Source: Archilochus colubris (Eukaryota > Chordata > Aves > Apodiformes > Trochilidae). From it: 64,000 nt of DNA. Within the stretch, counting starts at the first letter, position 1, and each line of letters starts with the position of its first letter. Where the stretch lies: contig CM041083.1 of the NCBI GenBank assembly GCA_023079485.1, positions 140,753,052 through 140,817,051 on the forward strand, written 5' to 3'. Of this stretch, positions 37,007 through 51,850 are shown in pieces. The position numbers and the translations under genes are program-made. The notes under the pieces are model-generated. The model was not told the origin of the DNA and ran no database searches. It saw only the letters and a program-made list of their open reading frames with translations.

Positions 37007-40000
37007 AAGTTCTGGATGCAAGTGAGCCATTAGTCTTTCTGGGGAACAAGTCACCTAAGGCTTATATTAATGGTTAAAACAAGGAGGAGAGTGTCTTAGT
37101 ATTGTGTTTTAAAACCTTATAGCACCACAGGTTTATCTATTTTGTGGTTAAATCAAGGAGAAGATAGAGATATGCTTGGAGTTAGTAACAGGTTATATTT
37201 TATTAAACTGAAAAGCTTATCATAGACTTGCATATTCTGAATAGCTCTCTAACTTCTGATTTAAGCAATATTTTTTAAACCTATGTTCTTTAGCAGTGCC
37301 TGTTTGATTTTTTCATTATAGCGGACTGGTGACTGAATTTAGGATCCAGCTAAAAGCTTTGTTTTGGAATAAAACCAAAACAAATCTAACTTCCTTCCTC
37401 TCTCATCCTAACCTCTACCAAGGGAAAGCAACTTCCCTGAAACTTCTCATGTTGTTTTCCTCCTATAGAAGCCTTTCTGGGTGAAAGTTTTGAAAAGAGA
37501 TCTGAACCTTCAAAAGTGAGAAGAACTGGATGTTTGTTCCCCTGTTTTCTTATATCAAATTTCTTTCATGGACTGTTACCACTTTAAAGATTCAGTGGAA
37601 AGTTTGAGGGCTTTAAGGTTTGTTTGTTTTCTTCCTTTTCTATCTGAAAGAGAAAAAAAATGTAGCATTTTTGAGCCCTGTTGAAGAAAGAAAGAAAATC
37701 CTGAAAACTTGCAGGTTGGTTTGACTTGCCTGACTTCTGAAGTTGATTAAGAGTTCTGCTGTTCAGTCTTAATTCTATAGCCCAGAATTCTTACTGGTTT
37801 TCCACCAGAATAGCCAGACTCGTCCATTTGCTTACCATTACCTCTTGGGGAGCACTGGGGTAAAACAAAGATGCCTGCATTAGCCCATCTACTGAATCTT
37901 ACTGTTCCCTGCCCACAGGATGTGCAGCTGTGTGACTGCATCCCCGTTAGCTGAAATGGATAAGTGTGATGTGATGGTTTAGAGGGAGAGTGTTTCACTT
38001 ATTTCCAGATGACTGTTAGGTTTGAACAGGTAGCATTGATGCAGTATTTAATTTGCATAAGTATTAATGTACTTTACTTTTATAAGTTGGTCGTAGGTGG
38101 GACGAACATCAAATGAAGCATCTAGGTTGTGCCACGTGGAACAAATTAATGAAAAAATTTGAAGTTCTGAAGAACACCTCTTTCTGCAATAATGGGAGGA
38201 TGGGGAATTGTCTATGGGTGCAGGTCTGTGTTTCATGCAATGCATGCTTAAGCTTTCTGTCATCTTTTACAGTGATGTTAGGAAAAAAAAATACTTGCCT
38301 GTCACTGTACTTGTTACTCACATTGCAGAATCCATTTAAAAGAAGCTTGCCTTGAAGGCCCTGAGTCAGTGTTCCAGAAAAGAAACCTAAAACTTTGGAG
38401 ATAGTGTCTTACACAGGAAGCAAAAGTGTATTTTAAGTTGTTGAGGAGTTGTGTTTCCAGCGTTTTTAACCCAGAGTGGTTAATTTCTTAATTTATAGCT
38501 GTAGGAACAAAGGATGTGAATGATAACGTGATTTTCAGCAATTTAGAAATTTCAATGCCCATTCAGTTCCAGTTACACAGCAGACATGTAGTATAAATCA
38601 ACTTTACTGGTTTTTATTTTCCTTGCTTTCAAGTTTCATTCCGCTTTGAATATTCAAGTAATGAAAAAGTGACAACTTGAAATGCTTCATTTACAATCGT
38701 GCTTCTGTTACGGCTACTTATGCAGAGTTCTTACATTGAAAAAAGCAGCTCCAAAAAATAGATCCACTGATGACTTGGTTTTAAACTCTCTCAGAAATAG
38801 GAGAGGAGAAGGAAGGTTATTTTTACTGCTGTTTCCAATTTCTTCTAAAAATATTTCTGTTTACAAATTGTTTACAGCTCCTTTTTTTTTCAAGAACTCT
38901 AGAAGAAAACAGTTAGTGGTAGCCTTTTACAACGCTTTAGTTGATTCTTGCTTGTATTTCCCAGCTGGTGTTAGAGTACATCTGGAATCTATGAAATTCC
39001 TTTCTTTGTTCCTCATTTCCTGTTCCATTCAGTACTCCAGTGTTGCATTCTGAAAGCTGTTTCTCTGGGTATCTTCTAAGATGTGTGTTTTAAAGCATTT
39101 AGTGAGTTCTTAAAGGTGGTTATATGTTCCTTGTGTTTAACAGTGTAGTTGAACTGTACCATGAAACTTCTCAGATGTTTTGTTTTGATACTTCAATGAA
39201 AAATAGTTTTGTTTATTTTTTTGGCAGTCGTTCAGCTTGTAGGAAGCAGAGTGGTAGAAAGAGAAGGAAAATCTGGTAGATAGTATAAAAGCTCCCTTTC
39301 TTAGTCTCCCTCCTCTCTCTCTCCCTCCTCCCCCTGCCCAGGAACAATCACCAGTTTGTAATGGAAAATTAGATCTATTTTGCAGGAGACACAGGGTGTG
39401 ACATCCTACAGTTGCTTTTAGATTCTGGTTTGAAAAGTTGGTGACTGCTACAGAAAATGTGAACACAACCTTGGAAAACAGCTCTTGATAGGATGACACA
39501 ACATGAGAGCTGGATGCACCCAAGGCAAGAACAATCCATCCCCTCTAAAGCAACAATGTTTAAGTTAGGATTGCGTTGTTGCAGATCCCTAAGAGTCACT
39601 AAAAAGAGAGGTAATGTGGTGGTGTAACTGAAGTGATATTTCCTAAGAACACAGCATCTGAAAGAAAACATAAATGAGTATCTGAATCGCTGGCTTAAAT
39701 TGTCCCAAGCAAATGGAAGTTCTCCACAGACCAGTGGTTGCCTCTTGTGTTGTCATTTGCCAACTGTGGGTGTTCCTGAGATCACAGCTTTGCTCTCTGC
39801 ACGCTCTCTTTAGTCATGGAAGATCTGTCCTAGTACAATACATGTTCAAAAGCTCCTTCACAAAACACCTGCTATTAAGATGAGACTTGCATTATAAGCA
39901 GTCTTTTTTTCTCTTTATAAATACACTGGCTGTTTTTTCTTTTTAAAACTGTGGAATATGCCTGAAGTGCTGGCATTTGCTCTCACGGAAAACTTAATAT

Positions 40001-43000
40001 CGAGGAAATATTTTTAGCTGCCTCTTTTAATGCAGCTAAGTTTAACAGAGAGAAGCAAGGAAGGCTGTCACTGTGAGACCTGCCAGTCCTCTGCAGATCA
40101 GATTTTCAGATCTGCTAACTCCAATTGCTTATCTTATGACTTTTTTTTTTTTGATGCCCCTAACAGAAATTCTGTAATTGGTTACATTGAAAGGATTGTA
40201 CATATGGATAGTTGCACATTATATTTTTTCTATGTATTGTAAAGAAATGAGGGGAAGTTTCCCACTTGTTTCCTACAAAGTATGCAAAAACAGTGGCAGA
40301 ACTGTGAAACTACAGCAGCTGTCTGAAGTCTCTATCTGCAGATTACATGGGTACAATATAAGATAGAGCACCTCTTTTTTTTTTTTTAGGTACTCTGGCC
40401 CTCTCTTTATAAAAGTACTGCTTGGTTTGGCTGAGAATTCTGTAGAAGTAAAGTTATTTTGCTCCATAGGTGATTGTTGTTACTTTTAGGCTATACTGTA
40501 CTTTGTTTCAGGGAGTAAAGGCAGTAAACTGGTCCTAAAAAACTTGCACATGCTCTGCTTTAATCAGTGAGGAGCTCTGCTGCTGAATGTTTTTCTGCCC
40601 TGTGTTTACTGGCAGAAGATACATCTCTTGATTTATGCATCTTCTCAGTGCCCAAACTCTGATCCTGAAGACCTCCTTCAGACCATATTTACCTGAAGCA
40701 ATGGGAAACTTCCTGAGATCAGGAGTTGCATTTGGCCTACAGGAACACAATGGTTTAAATTCTGACTATTGGCTAAATATCCTTGAGCAGGTGATGAGGA
40801 GGGACCCATTAGCTATTTCTGTAAATGTTCTCTGTTCTCTTCCTCTTTGAAAATTTGGAATTACATTTTGTAGTGTAGATATTTGATTTTTTTGGACCTT
40901 GTGGTATTCAAATGTCAAGATGTTAAGGTACCTGAAGAACCACATTTGTGCTCCTTTAGCATCTCTTAGCCAAAATGCAAGGTACGGGCTGACCAACACC
41001 ACTTATTTTTGTAAATATTAGTCTTGTCCTAGTCTGTGGTATTAGATTGTTCCAAGTAGTTAATTTTGCTGCAAGCTGTCAGCCAGCAGCCCTTGGATGA
41101 TTCTGCTTGACCAGTGCAAACTCCAGATTTCCCACTAATAGCATACAGTGCTTTAAAATAGGAGATCCAGCTAGTTGCTGCAGAATAGTTGTAGGCCACT
41201 AGTGCTTCAGAAATGGTGAGTAATAAAAGAAGGAGCATGATCAGTGGTCATAAAATCAGCCTTGCCTAAATATAAGTGACTTGTTTATGCCTTTTCCTTC
41301 ATACTGAGCCAGCATCTCTCTGGGGTGCTGCCTGCAGTGAACTTCAGAAAATTGGTGTTGCATGTTATGGTTGGAAGGAAGTGTAAGTGGTATACTTTTT
41401 CTCTCCCTAATACCCCATGGCTTTTTATTTTTTTAGGCATACTAAGCAAAATTGTCTGAAGGAGAGAAAGAAAGCTAATTTTGATTCAGATCAAAACTCC
41501 TCATTGTTTTTGAGTGGTGAGGCAGAAGTTTTTGTCAGGGAATAAAAAGTGCCTCAGGGAATCGGGGATTTTGCAATAAAGCAAAATAATTTCAGTAGAA
41601 GTGTAGCTCTAACTGGCAGATTATTACTGTGTTTTGACATCTGCTTCTGTGACTGTTCCAGAAAGTTGTGGGTTTGAAAGTAAAAAAAAAATGAATTGAA
41701 TTACTTTTAAATCAGCTCTAGTATTAAAAGTAACTTGTTTCTGTAATAGTCTAGGGGAAAATGTATATGTTGTTGTCACTAATTTTCTGATAATACCTGC
41801 AAATTTTTTTGTATGCTGATGGATGCCCTGGTGGTGGGAATTGGTAATCTAGTATTGTGGGGAACTTGTTCTTCATACTCTTGAATGTGAGCTTTACATT
41901 CTCATGCAAAGTGAATCTCTGGAACTGAAAGTGTAGATTTCTCCTAGTCCCATGAAATCTTACTCTGGTAGAGTTGTACCATGTCAGACACATGGTGTCT
42001 GTTTGCTTTTGGTGTTGACTAAAGTACCAAATGCTTGTAAGGTGGAGTCACTGCTTCAGCAGTACAATGCACAGTGACAGAATGAAACGGTGTCACGTAC
42101 TAATATCCTAGTCAAGAAGGGCTTAGAACCAACTAAGATCTTGCACATCTGTGAGTTAGTGCCAGGCTGCAGTTATACCATAACTCCTCTTCAGAATGTG
42201 ATTTGGAAAACCCACTACTTGAGGTGATGTGCCTGAAGGAAATACTGGGTACAGAGCTAGGTCTGATCCCTTGTTGCTCTCCATCATGTGAGGTTGTGAC
42301 AGGAGCTTCCCCACACTCCCCTCATAGTATGGGGTCAGTTGCAAGGGTGGACCCTATAGCTGTGCTTTAAAGGTAGGAATTTATTGCCCTTTGTGCTTTT
42401 GGAGGAGGCATTGGTGGTGATGTATCACTGCTTTTGTTGTATCCTAGGGTAAAACATTTGGTGCTCTCTGGTGTTGTGTCAAAAATGCTAATGTATTTTG
42501 CAGTGTAAATGTCTGCTAGGATAACAGGCTGCAGGAGACAGGATTTGGGAATATTTGTCTTAGAGCAAGTTGGGCTTGGACAGAAGGAAAACCCAGTGGA
42601 GTGGTTTGGTCCATTGCAGGTGTCACATGCATTTGGTATTTCTTTTTGTCATTTTGGACATAGCTGCACACTTTTTTTTTGTATCTGGCCCTCTGAATAA
42701 ATAAGGCCCAAAGCTGTAATTTTATAGGGAACGAGGCTGGGCATGGCAGAGAGGAAAGAGTGTCTTCCAGTGAAACCACCTACAAAATCACACGTAGGGC
42801 CCATGTAGCTCACCTGCTGCAAACATCCTTTAAGAGAAGAACACAAAGAGAGTCTGTTTGTGTTGACCAGAACCTCCTGACAAGGTGGTTGTTGCTTGTT
42901 TGTCCCCTATGGTACAGCTGAAACCAACTGTGCTGGAGTGTTGAGCTCTCATAGCTGCAGGGGGAGCGAAGTGTGGGAAGGATGAGACAACCAGTATGTG

Positions 43001-45841
43001 CTAAGTTTTTTTGCTGTTCTTCTCTTTGCTGCATGATAGCTTTCTTTGGAGAACATGAGATTCACACTAAAATAGGCCAGCACAGGAGGAAGGTGATGAC
43101 AATATAAAGCTTCAAAACATAATTTTGAGCCAGTGGATTGGCTTTAATTTAATCAGGATTATTTTTATTTTTTTTAACAGACATCAAAGTAAAATTCTTG
43201 GACCAAAATAGGTTATTATCAGGAGTATGCTTAAGTGTTTTATTTGAGGAGTGAAGCAGTTACTTGGCTGTTGATGGGGAACAATCTGAATTCTGTTAAA
43301 GGGCTGTGATTGAGAGCTTCTGGAGGACAAAGGGGAGGCTGAGGCTTTTGTAAATCAAAACTAATTCAAGAGGAGGCTGCTATAAATCTTTTGTGATATT
43401 AGTGGGGCCTTTAGAAGATCTTAAGTTGTTCCTGGGCTTCAGACTCACATCAACAGTTATGGCTTAGCCATAGACAGGGTAATCATGTTGCTGATGGTTT
43501 GTACTCTTGTAATAATCCAGATTGGATGGTTCAGCCCCAAACATTCAAGACACTAGACAGTAAGTTTTAGTTGCCTAATTAATTGTAATGATAAATGAGA
43601 GTTTTTATACTAATTATTTGAAATCCCTATTTAGGAAAGTCACTGAAACATGTAGCTGCTGTTCTGCCTGTAAGACAGCCTGGTTACTTTTCTCACTGTG
43701 ACCCTATGGTATCAGACATACATCTTCATTTGCATCACTGCTAGCCGGAGCCAGTGTCTAGAAGGCTTGCATTGCCTACCCTAGCATCCACTAAGTACCA
43801 GTAAGCTTCCAGAGCAAAGCACTTGAAAACTGAGAACTGCCATGAGGAGGGTTATCAGTTGTAACCTTGGTCTGAATTTTTTCAGGACACAGTTCCTGCC
43901 ACTACAGGAATATATACTTGCCTGTAAAACACTGCTTCATTCAGTCCATGGGATGGGTGGTACTTGGCATAATGAGCAGTTATTCTGTATTCTGTTCCTG
44001 TAGTGGAATGCCATGGCTTCCTGCACATATGTTCAGTTCAAAATCTGCTCTAGCATTGTTGCTGGGCTCTTCCACTTTGTATGTTCCTTACCATACAGTG
44101 GAAATTTTCGAGTTATCTCCCAGCCTTTTCTGAGGCAGGGGTAGCTCAATTAAGCAAGGGCCAGGGTAGGAAAATGCTATCTTCCAGTCGTGGTGCCATT
44201 ATGAGTCTAATTCTATGTTTTTCTGGAAGGCAGTTATGTCAAAGCAGCAAGGATCCAAGAACTGGATGGCACATTTTGTTGTTCCACTGTGGCAGCCCTT
44301 TCTTTGTGCTTGATTCACAATGTGCCTTCCTTTTGCTGAGACCTACAGGGCAGGAACCTCACAAGCAACTCCGCCAGCTGCATGCAGAGGTGGAACTGAG
44401 TGGCTTTGGGTAAGCAGTGCCAAAGTGGTGAGAGAGCCCTGCGAGGGGAAGGGACAAGGAAGAACAAGCAGGATTCTGTTACACTGCCTAGCCAAGTCTT
44501 GTTTCCTTCCTTTCAAGATCCTGTTCTTGTCAATCTGCACTTTGAGTCAAATGCCTTCTGCATCCTCCTGGTCACGGTCGGGCTCTTGAAGACAAAGCCC
44601 TGCCTGGCGTATCCAGTGCTGGGGAAGTGAAATGCAATACCAGAGCAAATAGCTCTCAGCAGGATCAGAAAAGACACTGATTTCTACTTTCCATGATTTT
44701 TTGGGACTTCTAAAAAATGGTTTAAGTGCCCATGCTAAAGCTATAGGCTGCCTAAAACTGTTTTTGACATCTGGACACCCTCAGGACAAGTCACCTTCTC
44801 CTGGGTCCATATTAGCTGGTTTAGCTGAAATACTTGAGTAAAGTAAAATGTTGTGTAGAAAACAGTTTTAGTGACTATGTACTAAAATATTCCCTTTTCT
44901 TGCCCCTGTTTAACCCTCCTTCCCCTGCCCCTCCCCAGTGATCTTGTTCAGACTCTTCTTCTGCAGGGCTTAACACCAGTCTTTGTCTTTCTGTAAGCTG
45001 ATAGTAATGGCATTTTAAACATTGCATTTCTGCGTAAAGGTCCTGGTGTAGAGCATTGGTTTCTGCCAGTGTACTGTATACACTGCAACATCTATTTGAG
45101 TTGCTTGATGTCTAAATAGCCTTAATAGTAAATCCCATCTTTTATTCTGGCCTCTTACCTTTCTGAAGAGAGTCTGGTGACACATGTTTGAAACCTTTTC
45201 CTTAGCTTTGAGAAGTGTAGCTCAGTTCTGGATAGCTGTGATTACTTAAATACTCCAATGGTCTTTGTGACCTCAGTAGCAGAACTCCCAGTGCCTTGAT
45301 GGTGTAGATGAGGGTGTTTTACTAACATTTAGAGCAGAACTGAATGAACCAAAGATTAATTTAATGTGGCTCTTTTAAGCCTAGAGGTCATCCTATCCCA
45401 CTTGTCATTGAGAGCAAAGTGGATTACTTTGTACAGAAAAGCAAGCTGGAAATTGAGTGTGACAGCAAAGCAGGCAGGGCAGTGATCTTGCCAACAAAAT
45501 GGAGAGTCCTGTAGTAGCCAGAGAAGAGCAGAGCAGGTCTACAATGTTAACCAAGGTCAACCAAGAGCCTGGGAATCACTAGACAAGTCTGTAGGGTTGG
45601 TTAGGTCCAAGGTAACACTGGGAAATTAAGTCATCAGTTCAGGGCCAGGTTTGGTAAGGCGAGACAGACAAACCTGCTGCATAGCTCTGGCAAGGTCCAG
45701 GGGCACGTATCTGAGCTGGAATGCAGCTTCTAGGTGAAGAAAGCTGTCCAGAGGGGTTTCCTTCCAGTGCTTTTTGACACAGCTGCCCTCCCGGCAGCCT
45801 GAGCTGAGCTTACACAGCCTGCACCATGTGCTCACCCCTCA

Positions 45842-45898
45842 GAGCTCAGCGTTGATTCTGCTACTGCCCAGGTTAGATGGGCTGTGCCTTTGAGCTGG
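45842..45898 (+). repeat. Dispersed direct repeat C (partner at 47450-47506)
   Basis: About 57 bp starting gagctcagcgttgattctg, roughly 82% identical by eye to 47450-47506 (about ten differences, gapless). Flanks are unrelated. It is not CR1. Possibly a remnant of an old interspersed repeat. Confidence 0.65.
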
Positions 45899-47449
45899 CC
45901 TTAAGACCCCTGAGAGGTAGGGGGGAGTTTGTGGTTCTGCCACCACTCTGATGTTTTGGTAAGACCTTGTCTGGACAAGCCTTTACCTCAGAAAAATCTT
46001 CTGCAGTTCCTAATCTTGGGGTAGGCAGAGTGGAAATCCTAAGGGGTGAAAAGAGGAAGTGCAGATGCAGTAACAGAAAGTAGGGCTGCGTGTTTTGTAA
46101 CACTTAACTGTGGCAATAAAATGCATCCTGTATGCTGGGGGAGCCACCCCCGCCCCCCACCCACCCTTCTGACTCTTGAAGTCACTGTGACTTAGGCTGG
46201 AAGGCAAGTTTTTCCATAGCTCTTTGTGGATAAGGAGAAGTGTGTGGGAGGCAGTAGGTATTAGGTAGCTGTTGCTGCATATGTGGCAATGATTGCTAAT
46301 TGGACTGTTGAGATGGCAAGAAAATAAATTCTCCTGAAGCCTCTTTAACCTTCTGCAGCTGCATTTTGCCATTTATTCATCCATCTATTTTGGATGATAT
46401 CTTGCTTTCATTCTATGACATTTATTAGTGATTTATTCTTCTTCCTTTTTTTCTGTGGTTTGAAAACCATGTCCGATTTTTGTGAATATTCTGGTGGATG
46501 TTCTTACTTCTCTCCAGGCTGTGGCAAGCCATCATGTCAGCACTGTTCTGTTGATTAGCAGAAGAGAACTATTAGCGTAATGTTCCTTTGTTTCCTGTCT
46601 CTTTTCTTCCTCCCCTTCCCTAGAGAATTTTTTAGATTTCTCTGTGCTATTTCCGTGGGAGCTGTACTGAAGGAGTTTGTGCAAGAGGCAGAAGGGTTGT
46701 GTAAAACTCAGCTTCTGAGCTCCAACCAGTGGTTCTCCCTGCAGACCTGGGCTCAAGATGAAAGGGTTGTGTTTGCATTTGAATTTCTTACTGATTTGAA
46801 AGACGAATGTATGGTGTCTCATAGCAGCAGCACTTGCAATGTGCTGCTTTCATAAAGGGCAGGGTCATGACCAGCGTTTTATAGTTAGGAATGTGGTGCT
46901 TTAATATTCCTTTTTTAATTCTGTCTGGTTAAAAGAGCTAGAAGAGGTTATCAGTGTTACTCTTTTCAGAAAGGTGAAATGTAGCGTGCAAAAAATTTTG
47001 AATTTTAGTTTTAATCATTATCACGGAGGTTCACTTGAGAAAATACTAGAGAATACTATGAAGTGTTTCTGAGGCATGTTCTTACAGAAACATTTGGCTC
47101 AGATTTTTATCCTCACTTGAATGGAACGTCTGCACTGTGCAAGTTCAGCGATTGCTTGCTGCAGAACAGCAAGCACTGCTGTATGTTTAAGGGTGTCTTG
47201 CTTGTGTAAAAGCAGGGAGATGACAGGGAATCAAGTTCAACAAAGATCTAAGGAGACAGCAATTGCAGGGAGTGGGGGACAAAGGAGAAAAGGCTTTCAC
47301 AACTGTCATGTAAAAAAAGTAGTAGAGGATCTCCCTACACCAAGAAGCAGAGGGAGCTCATGAAAAGTGCACAATAAGTAATTTAATGCTCCCTTATTGT
47401 CTGCCTTAAGTGTGTTAGTATTGGGGTTTTCTGTGAGCTCTTTTACTGT

Positions 47450-47506
47450 GAGCTCAGTGTTGATTCTGCCACTGTCGAGGTTAGATGAGGTACACCTCTG
47501 AGCTGA
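47450..47506 (+). repeat. Dispersed direct repeat D (partner at 45842-45898)
   Basis: Second copy, starting gagctcagtgttgattctg, in the same orientation and 1608 bp downstream. The shared core is ggttagatg, and both end in a gagctg block. Confidence 0.65.
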
Positions 47507-48846
47507 AGGGTACAGCAAGGAGGTGGAAGTGGAGAGAAGTTGAAAGGATGTGCTTATCTGGTTAGAGTGGCTTTTTCCTCCCTGCTGGGAAGACCAGAGA
47601 GCTGGGCTATCTGTTTGGCAGAAATATTCCACTGGGTGTGAGCTGTTGGCAATTTGCACCTCTTAGCGATAACAAGTGAGAGAATTTTATTTTAGATAAC
47701 CCACCTGATAGAGGTGATTGTCATAAAGCATTTTTAATGGGAATCTTTCAGAGGAGCAAAGGGGTGAGAAAAGAAGCTTGTTGCTAAATGGGTGTCCTTC
47801 TCATTCCTTCAAGTACACTGTAACTGGCTAAAGCTCAGTGATGTAATTGGATTCCTTGGCAGATTTATTTTAGGTGCTTATTTTGCAGTTATCAACTGTA
47901 CATATGCCCTATCTCTTTCCTTTTGAATTTAAGTTTGACTGACAGCATTTACCTCTGATTCCTGAAGAAAACAAGGCAGCATCTGCGCCTAAGATTAGAA
48001 GTACAGCTTCTAATCTACAAGACAAATTTTCCATACATGTATTTACATCTGCTTTACCTTTACAAAAAAGAGCAAATGGAAGAGGTAACATGAAAACAAG
48101 TTAGGATGTGGACCTGATAATGGGGAATCTCGGTCTCAGCACCACTTAGCTGAGTTTTATTGTTCACAAGAGAGTAACAGTTTGTGGGCTTTTTTTCTCT
48201 GCAGGACATGCATCAGCTTTGATTAGCTATGCCAGCAGGAGTTACACAACTTGGTTGGAATGGCAGACTCTGCTGGACAGATGATATCCCACGAATTTGA
48301 GAATGAAGCTTGTAGATGATAAATGCCAAGGCAAGAGTTAATTTAGTACCCCCTTTCCATAAATAGAGGAAGTTTATTCATACAGTCAAAGCTAGAGAGT
48401 ACATGAGCATGTCCAGGACTTCACTGTCTTGCTTGAGATCACAAGTACACTGAAGAACATGGCAGTCAAGTTGCAAAATCCAGTGATGTTCTACCCTTAG
48501 AATGGAGGTCAGAAAGACAAGGTGGCGTGGAAGGAAATAGCAGGAAACATTTTTTTTTCCTGTAATTGTTTGCCTCACTGCCTGCTTTTTTAATACTGCA
48601 GAATTATACTTTCAGTATTCTATGCACTTCAGAGGTATGTCTGAGCTAGTTAAACATTAGCATTGTATGGTGTTTGATTATGCTTGAAGAAGAAAAGACC
48701 CTCTATTCCGTAACTCAGATAAAGCCATAGCAAAAAAAAAACCCCAAACAAACCCAGAAACAGAATAAGTACTGTCAGAAATGAAATCAGAGGTTCTAAA
48801 ATGTCAACAGATTTTTTATGTTAAAATTTGATTGAGATTTGTGTAA

Positions 48847-49040
48847 GGTTTTCATTTATCTCTATATAATATATGGCTATACAATATAAACTATATAATT
48901 TTATATTTAGTTATTGCAATATAGATTATGCAGGTAATTATAATATCTTTTGTATATTTTATTATTATATACTATATATACTTGCCATATATTATTATGG
49001 AGAACAGTATTCCAGTGTGTATATATACTTTGCTAACCAC
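48847..49040. repeat. AT-rich tract
   Basis: Dense TATA/ATAT sequence with very little G or C, including tatataatatatggctatac and similar runs. It is low-complexity and contains many TATA-like matches that should not be read as promoters. Confidence 0.8.
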
Positions 49041-51786
49041 AAGCTCTGCAGTTTTGAGGCATACTGGCTTACAAATTACTACAGTTAATTATAGGTGGAA
49101 GAATCCCAGTGATCACAGCTTGGGTTGTGCTGTCAATGATACAGTACGGTTTATCCAGAGATGTGTTTAGGACCATCTTTGTTTCTGTATGTTCTGGCCA
49201 TCTGGCACAAGGGATGTATGTGGTTTGCTGGGCTCTTGTTTGTTTTGGTTGTCAGGTTTTGTTTTCTCTTGTGTAAATAGATACACATACATATAATGTA
49301 AGTTTTCTTTTGGCCTAGTTTTGCTGTTTCTGTAAAGCTGGTGTCTAACTGTTATTTAATTTCTAGTTAGTTAGAAATGTTCATAGAATGGGTGGTTGAG
49401 GCTTGTACCTGGCATGTTAGTGGAGTAGGAGGATAGAAGTGGGAGTATTTTTGCTGCATATCTTCAGTGGGATTTGGAAAGATGTTTGCATTGGCAGAGA
49501 CTACTTCATTGGTTTTTAAAATAAATAACCACTTCTGTCTGGAAAAAAATATTTAAGTTTTTCAACATATACCAAACTGAACAGTCACTTCTAGGAAAGA
49601 GCCTGCTTGGAAAAGTAGTGAAATGTGGTGTTGTTTCCTTCACTACTCTGATCTAATGGACATTAGTAGGTCCTGAAACCTGGGCTGATATTACAGGAGT
49701 ACAGTGCATAACACATTTCAGCCCTAAGTATATAAATAAAAACAGATAAACTCCTCTTTTTCCCTAAACTTTGTGTTTTCTTAAACTGGGTGGTCAGAAG
49801 CATAGCTTTCATTTTTCTCCAAAATTTTTCCTTCTGCTCTATATTTGTCCTGTAAAGGAACCGCCAATTGAGTATTCATTGCTCTCTGTCCAAAAATACT
49901 GCTGTTTTGGTAGGAATTTTTGGAAACTTTTAAATAGTTGTTTTGACATGCGGTAGCTCTATAATACACGGTCTCCCTCAACATATGTTTAAAATGTTAT
50001 AATGATGTATTTATAGTTTCTTGAATTCTACTCTTAAGTATATGGAATGTGCCTGGAATTCAGCTGATGGGCTACAGTTGATGCCAGATGGACACAAATA
50101 AAATCTCCTCATGTTAACAGGAATGATTAGTACAACTTTAAATATTTTTCCTGCTGCTTGCCAACCTTTGAATCTTGATTGAAATTGTTAATGAATATTA
50201 AAATAAATATGCCCCTGTTGTCCCCACCTGCGATTGCACTGTCTTGATACTGTCAGGCTTTATAGGTGTTTGAGAAAGGAGATAAACTATGTTTTGAATG
50301 TTTTTGTAGGGCATCTACAACAACAGCTTTGTGATCTAGGGCTTTATGCAACTTGCAGTTTTTCTCTGCAATTTGATGTATTCTTTGTTCTGCCCTTGTT
50401 TTTAATATGTTAATTACGCTATCAAGCTGTTGTATATTCTACCAGCAAAATAACATTTGGCATTTTTTTTACTATCCCATTTGGAGATGCATGAGTGGAA
50501 GAAATCATGTACAAGTGTCATGTTTTAGAGTTAATTTTTAAAAATTATCTAGCTCTTGTTATATTGCCATCTGTTTTCCTCTAACTTGAAGAGGAAACAG
50601 CTGTTGTGAATAATCTCAAGACAGTATTTTTAACAAACTCTAGTAGATCTGCTTACCTTCAGCTCGCATGGGTATCAGTGAATAAATGCACTGCTTAGGA
50701 TGGGAAATGGGATTTTTCAACTGTAATGAGTTAGTTCGGCAACGCAGTGGCTCTGGAATGTCTCCTCCATAGCTGGATTTGAGTATAGCCAGAGAGATGT
50801 GTGTTAGTAGGGCACACTTCACTTAATGTTAACTGGGGATTGTCTGGTAGAGGGGATGTCATCTGCTGCTTCTGGCCTCTGAGTGCAGTGGTTGGGAGGC
50901 ACCTGGGGAGCTGGCTGAACCTGGTGACAGAAATCATGGCCCCACCATGCCCCATGTCAGCTTATTGATCAGGGAGTGGCAATAGCTGGATATGTTTGAC
51001 TTCAGGAGGAACGCTGAAGATGGTGAGACAGTGACATAGTTTCTTCAGCTGACAGTATGGATTTGTACAGAATTAAGTGCAATGTGTGCACCAAGAAACT
51101 TAGAGGAAATATTATTTTTGGGAAAATAATTATCAGATGAAGAATAAATGTTGCTGACAGTGAGTAAGGTGTGGGCACAGTTGATGTGGACAGCCAGTGA
51201 TTACCATGTGGGTTTCTTGATTGTATTTTAGACTTCATTTTGGTACGGGATGCAAGACCTCATAAAGGAGATGCTGTCCAATATAAGCTTTAATCACAGG
51301 GGGTTCAGTTGAATTAAAGGGAAAAATAACAGTAGACAAGTTGATCGTCAAAGAATGCATTGAAAAAAACCCAACATTGCAAGATTTAGCACTGGTTTAC
51401 ATAGTCTGTCTTCATGGCTTTCCATATAAATGAAGGGGAAGTATTTCGTTAGGTCTGGAAACCTTTGCTGTAGGAATCATCATTTGAAGTAAGAGGTCTC
51501 AAAAGTAAAGTAAGTGAGGTGGGTAGCCAGTTGAGAGCATTAAGGGGTAATCAGGGAGGGAGGGTAGAGTTGAACAAAGAACTGAAGAGCAGGATGACAC
51601 AAAAAGGAGCCACCCTACCTACAGAAAGATCCAAGTCAATCAGTGATTGTTCTTTCTGTGTGCCTTATCTTCTTAGCTTGGGCTAGTTTACTTGGAACTC
51701 CTCTATCCCTGTGTTTTATATGGTATACCTCAGGCAGCTTCCCATGAAAGTTGTCTTTCCTATTAAAGTTGTTTCTGTCATGAAGC

Positions 51787-51850
51787 TTTTTTTGCTTTTT
51801 TTTTTTTTTGTTTGTTTTGTTTTGTTTTTTTTTTTTTTGTTAGTTTGTTT
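51787..51850. repeat. T-rich tract with TTTG units
   Basis: Runs of up to about 15 T, interrupted by TTTG/TTTTG units. The minus-strand Lys-rich frame across it is an artefact of this composition. Confidence 0.9.
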
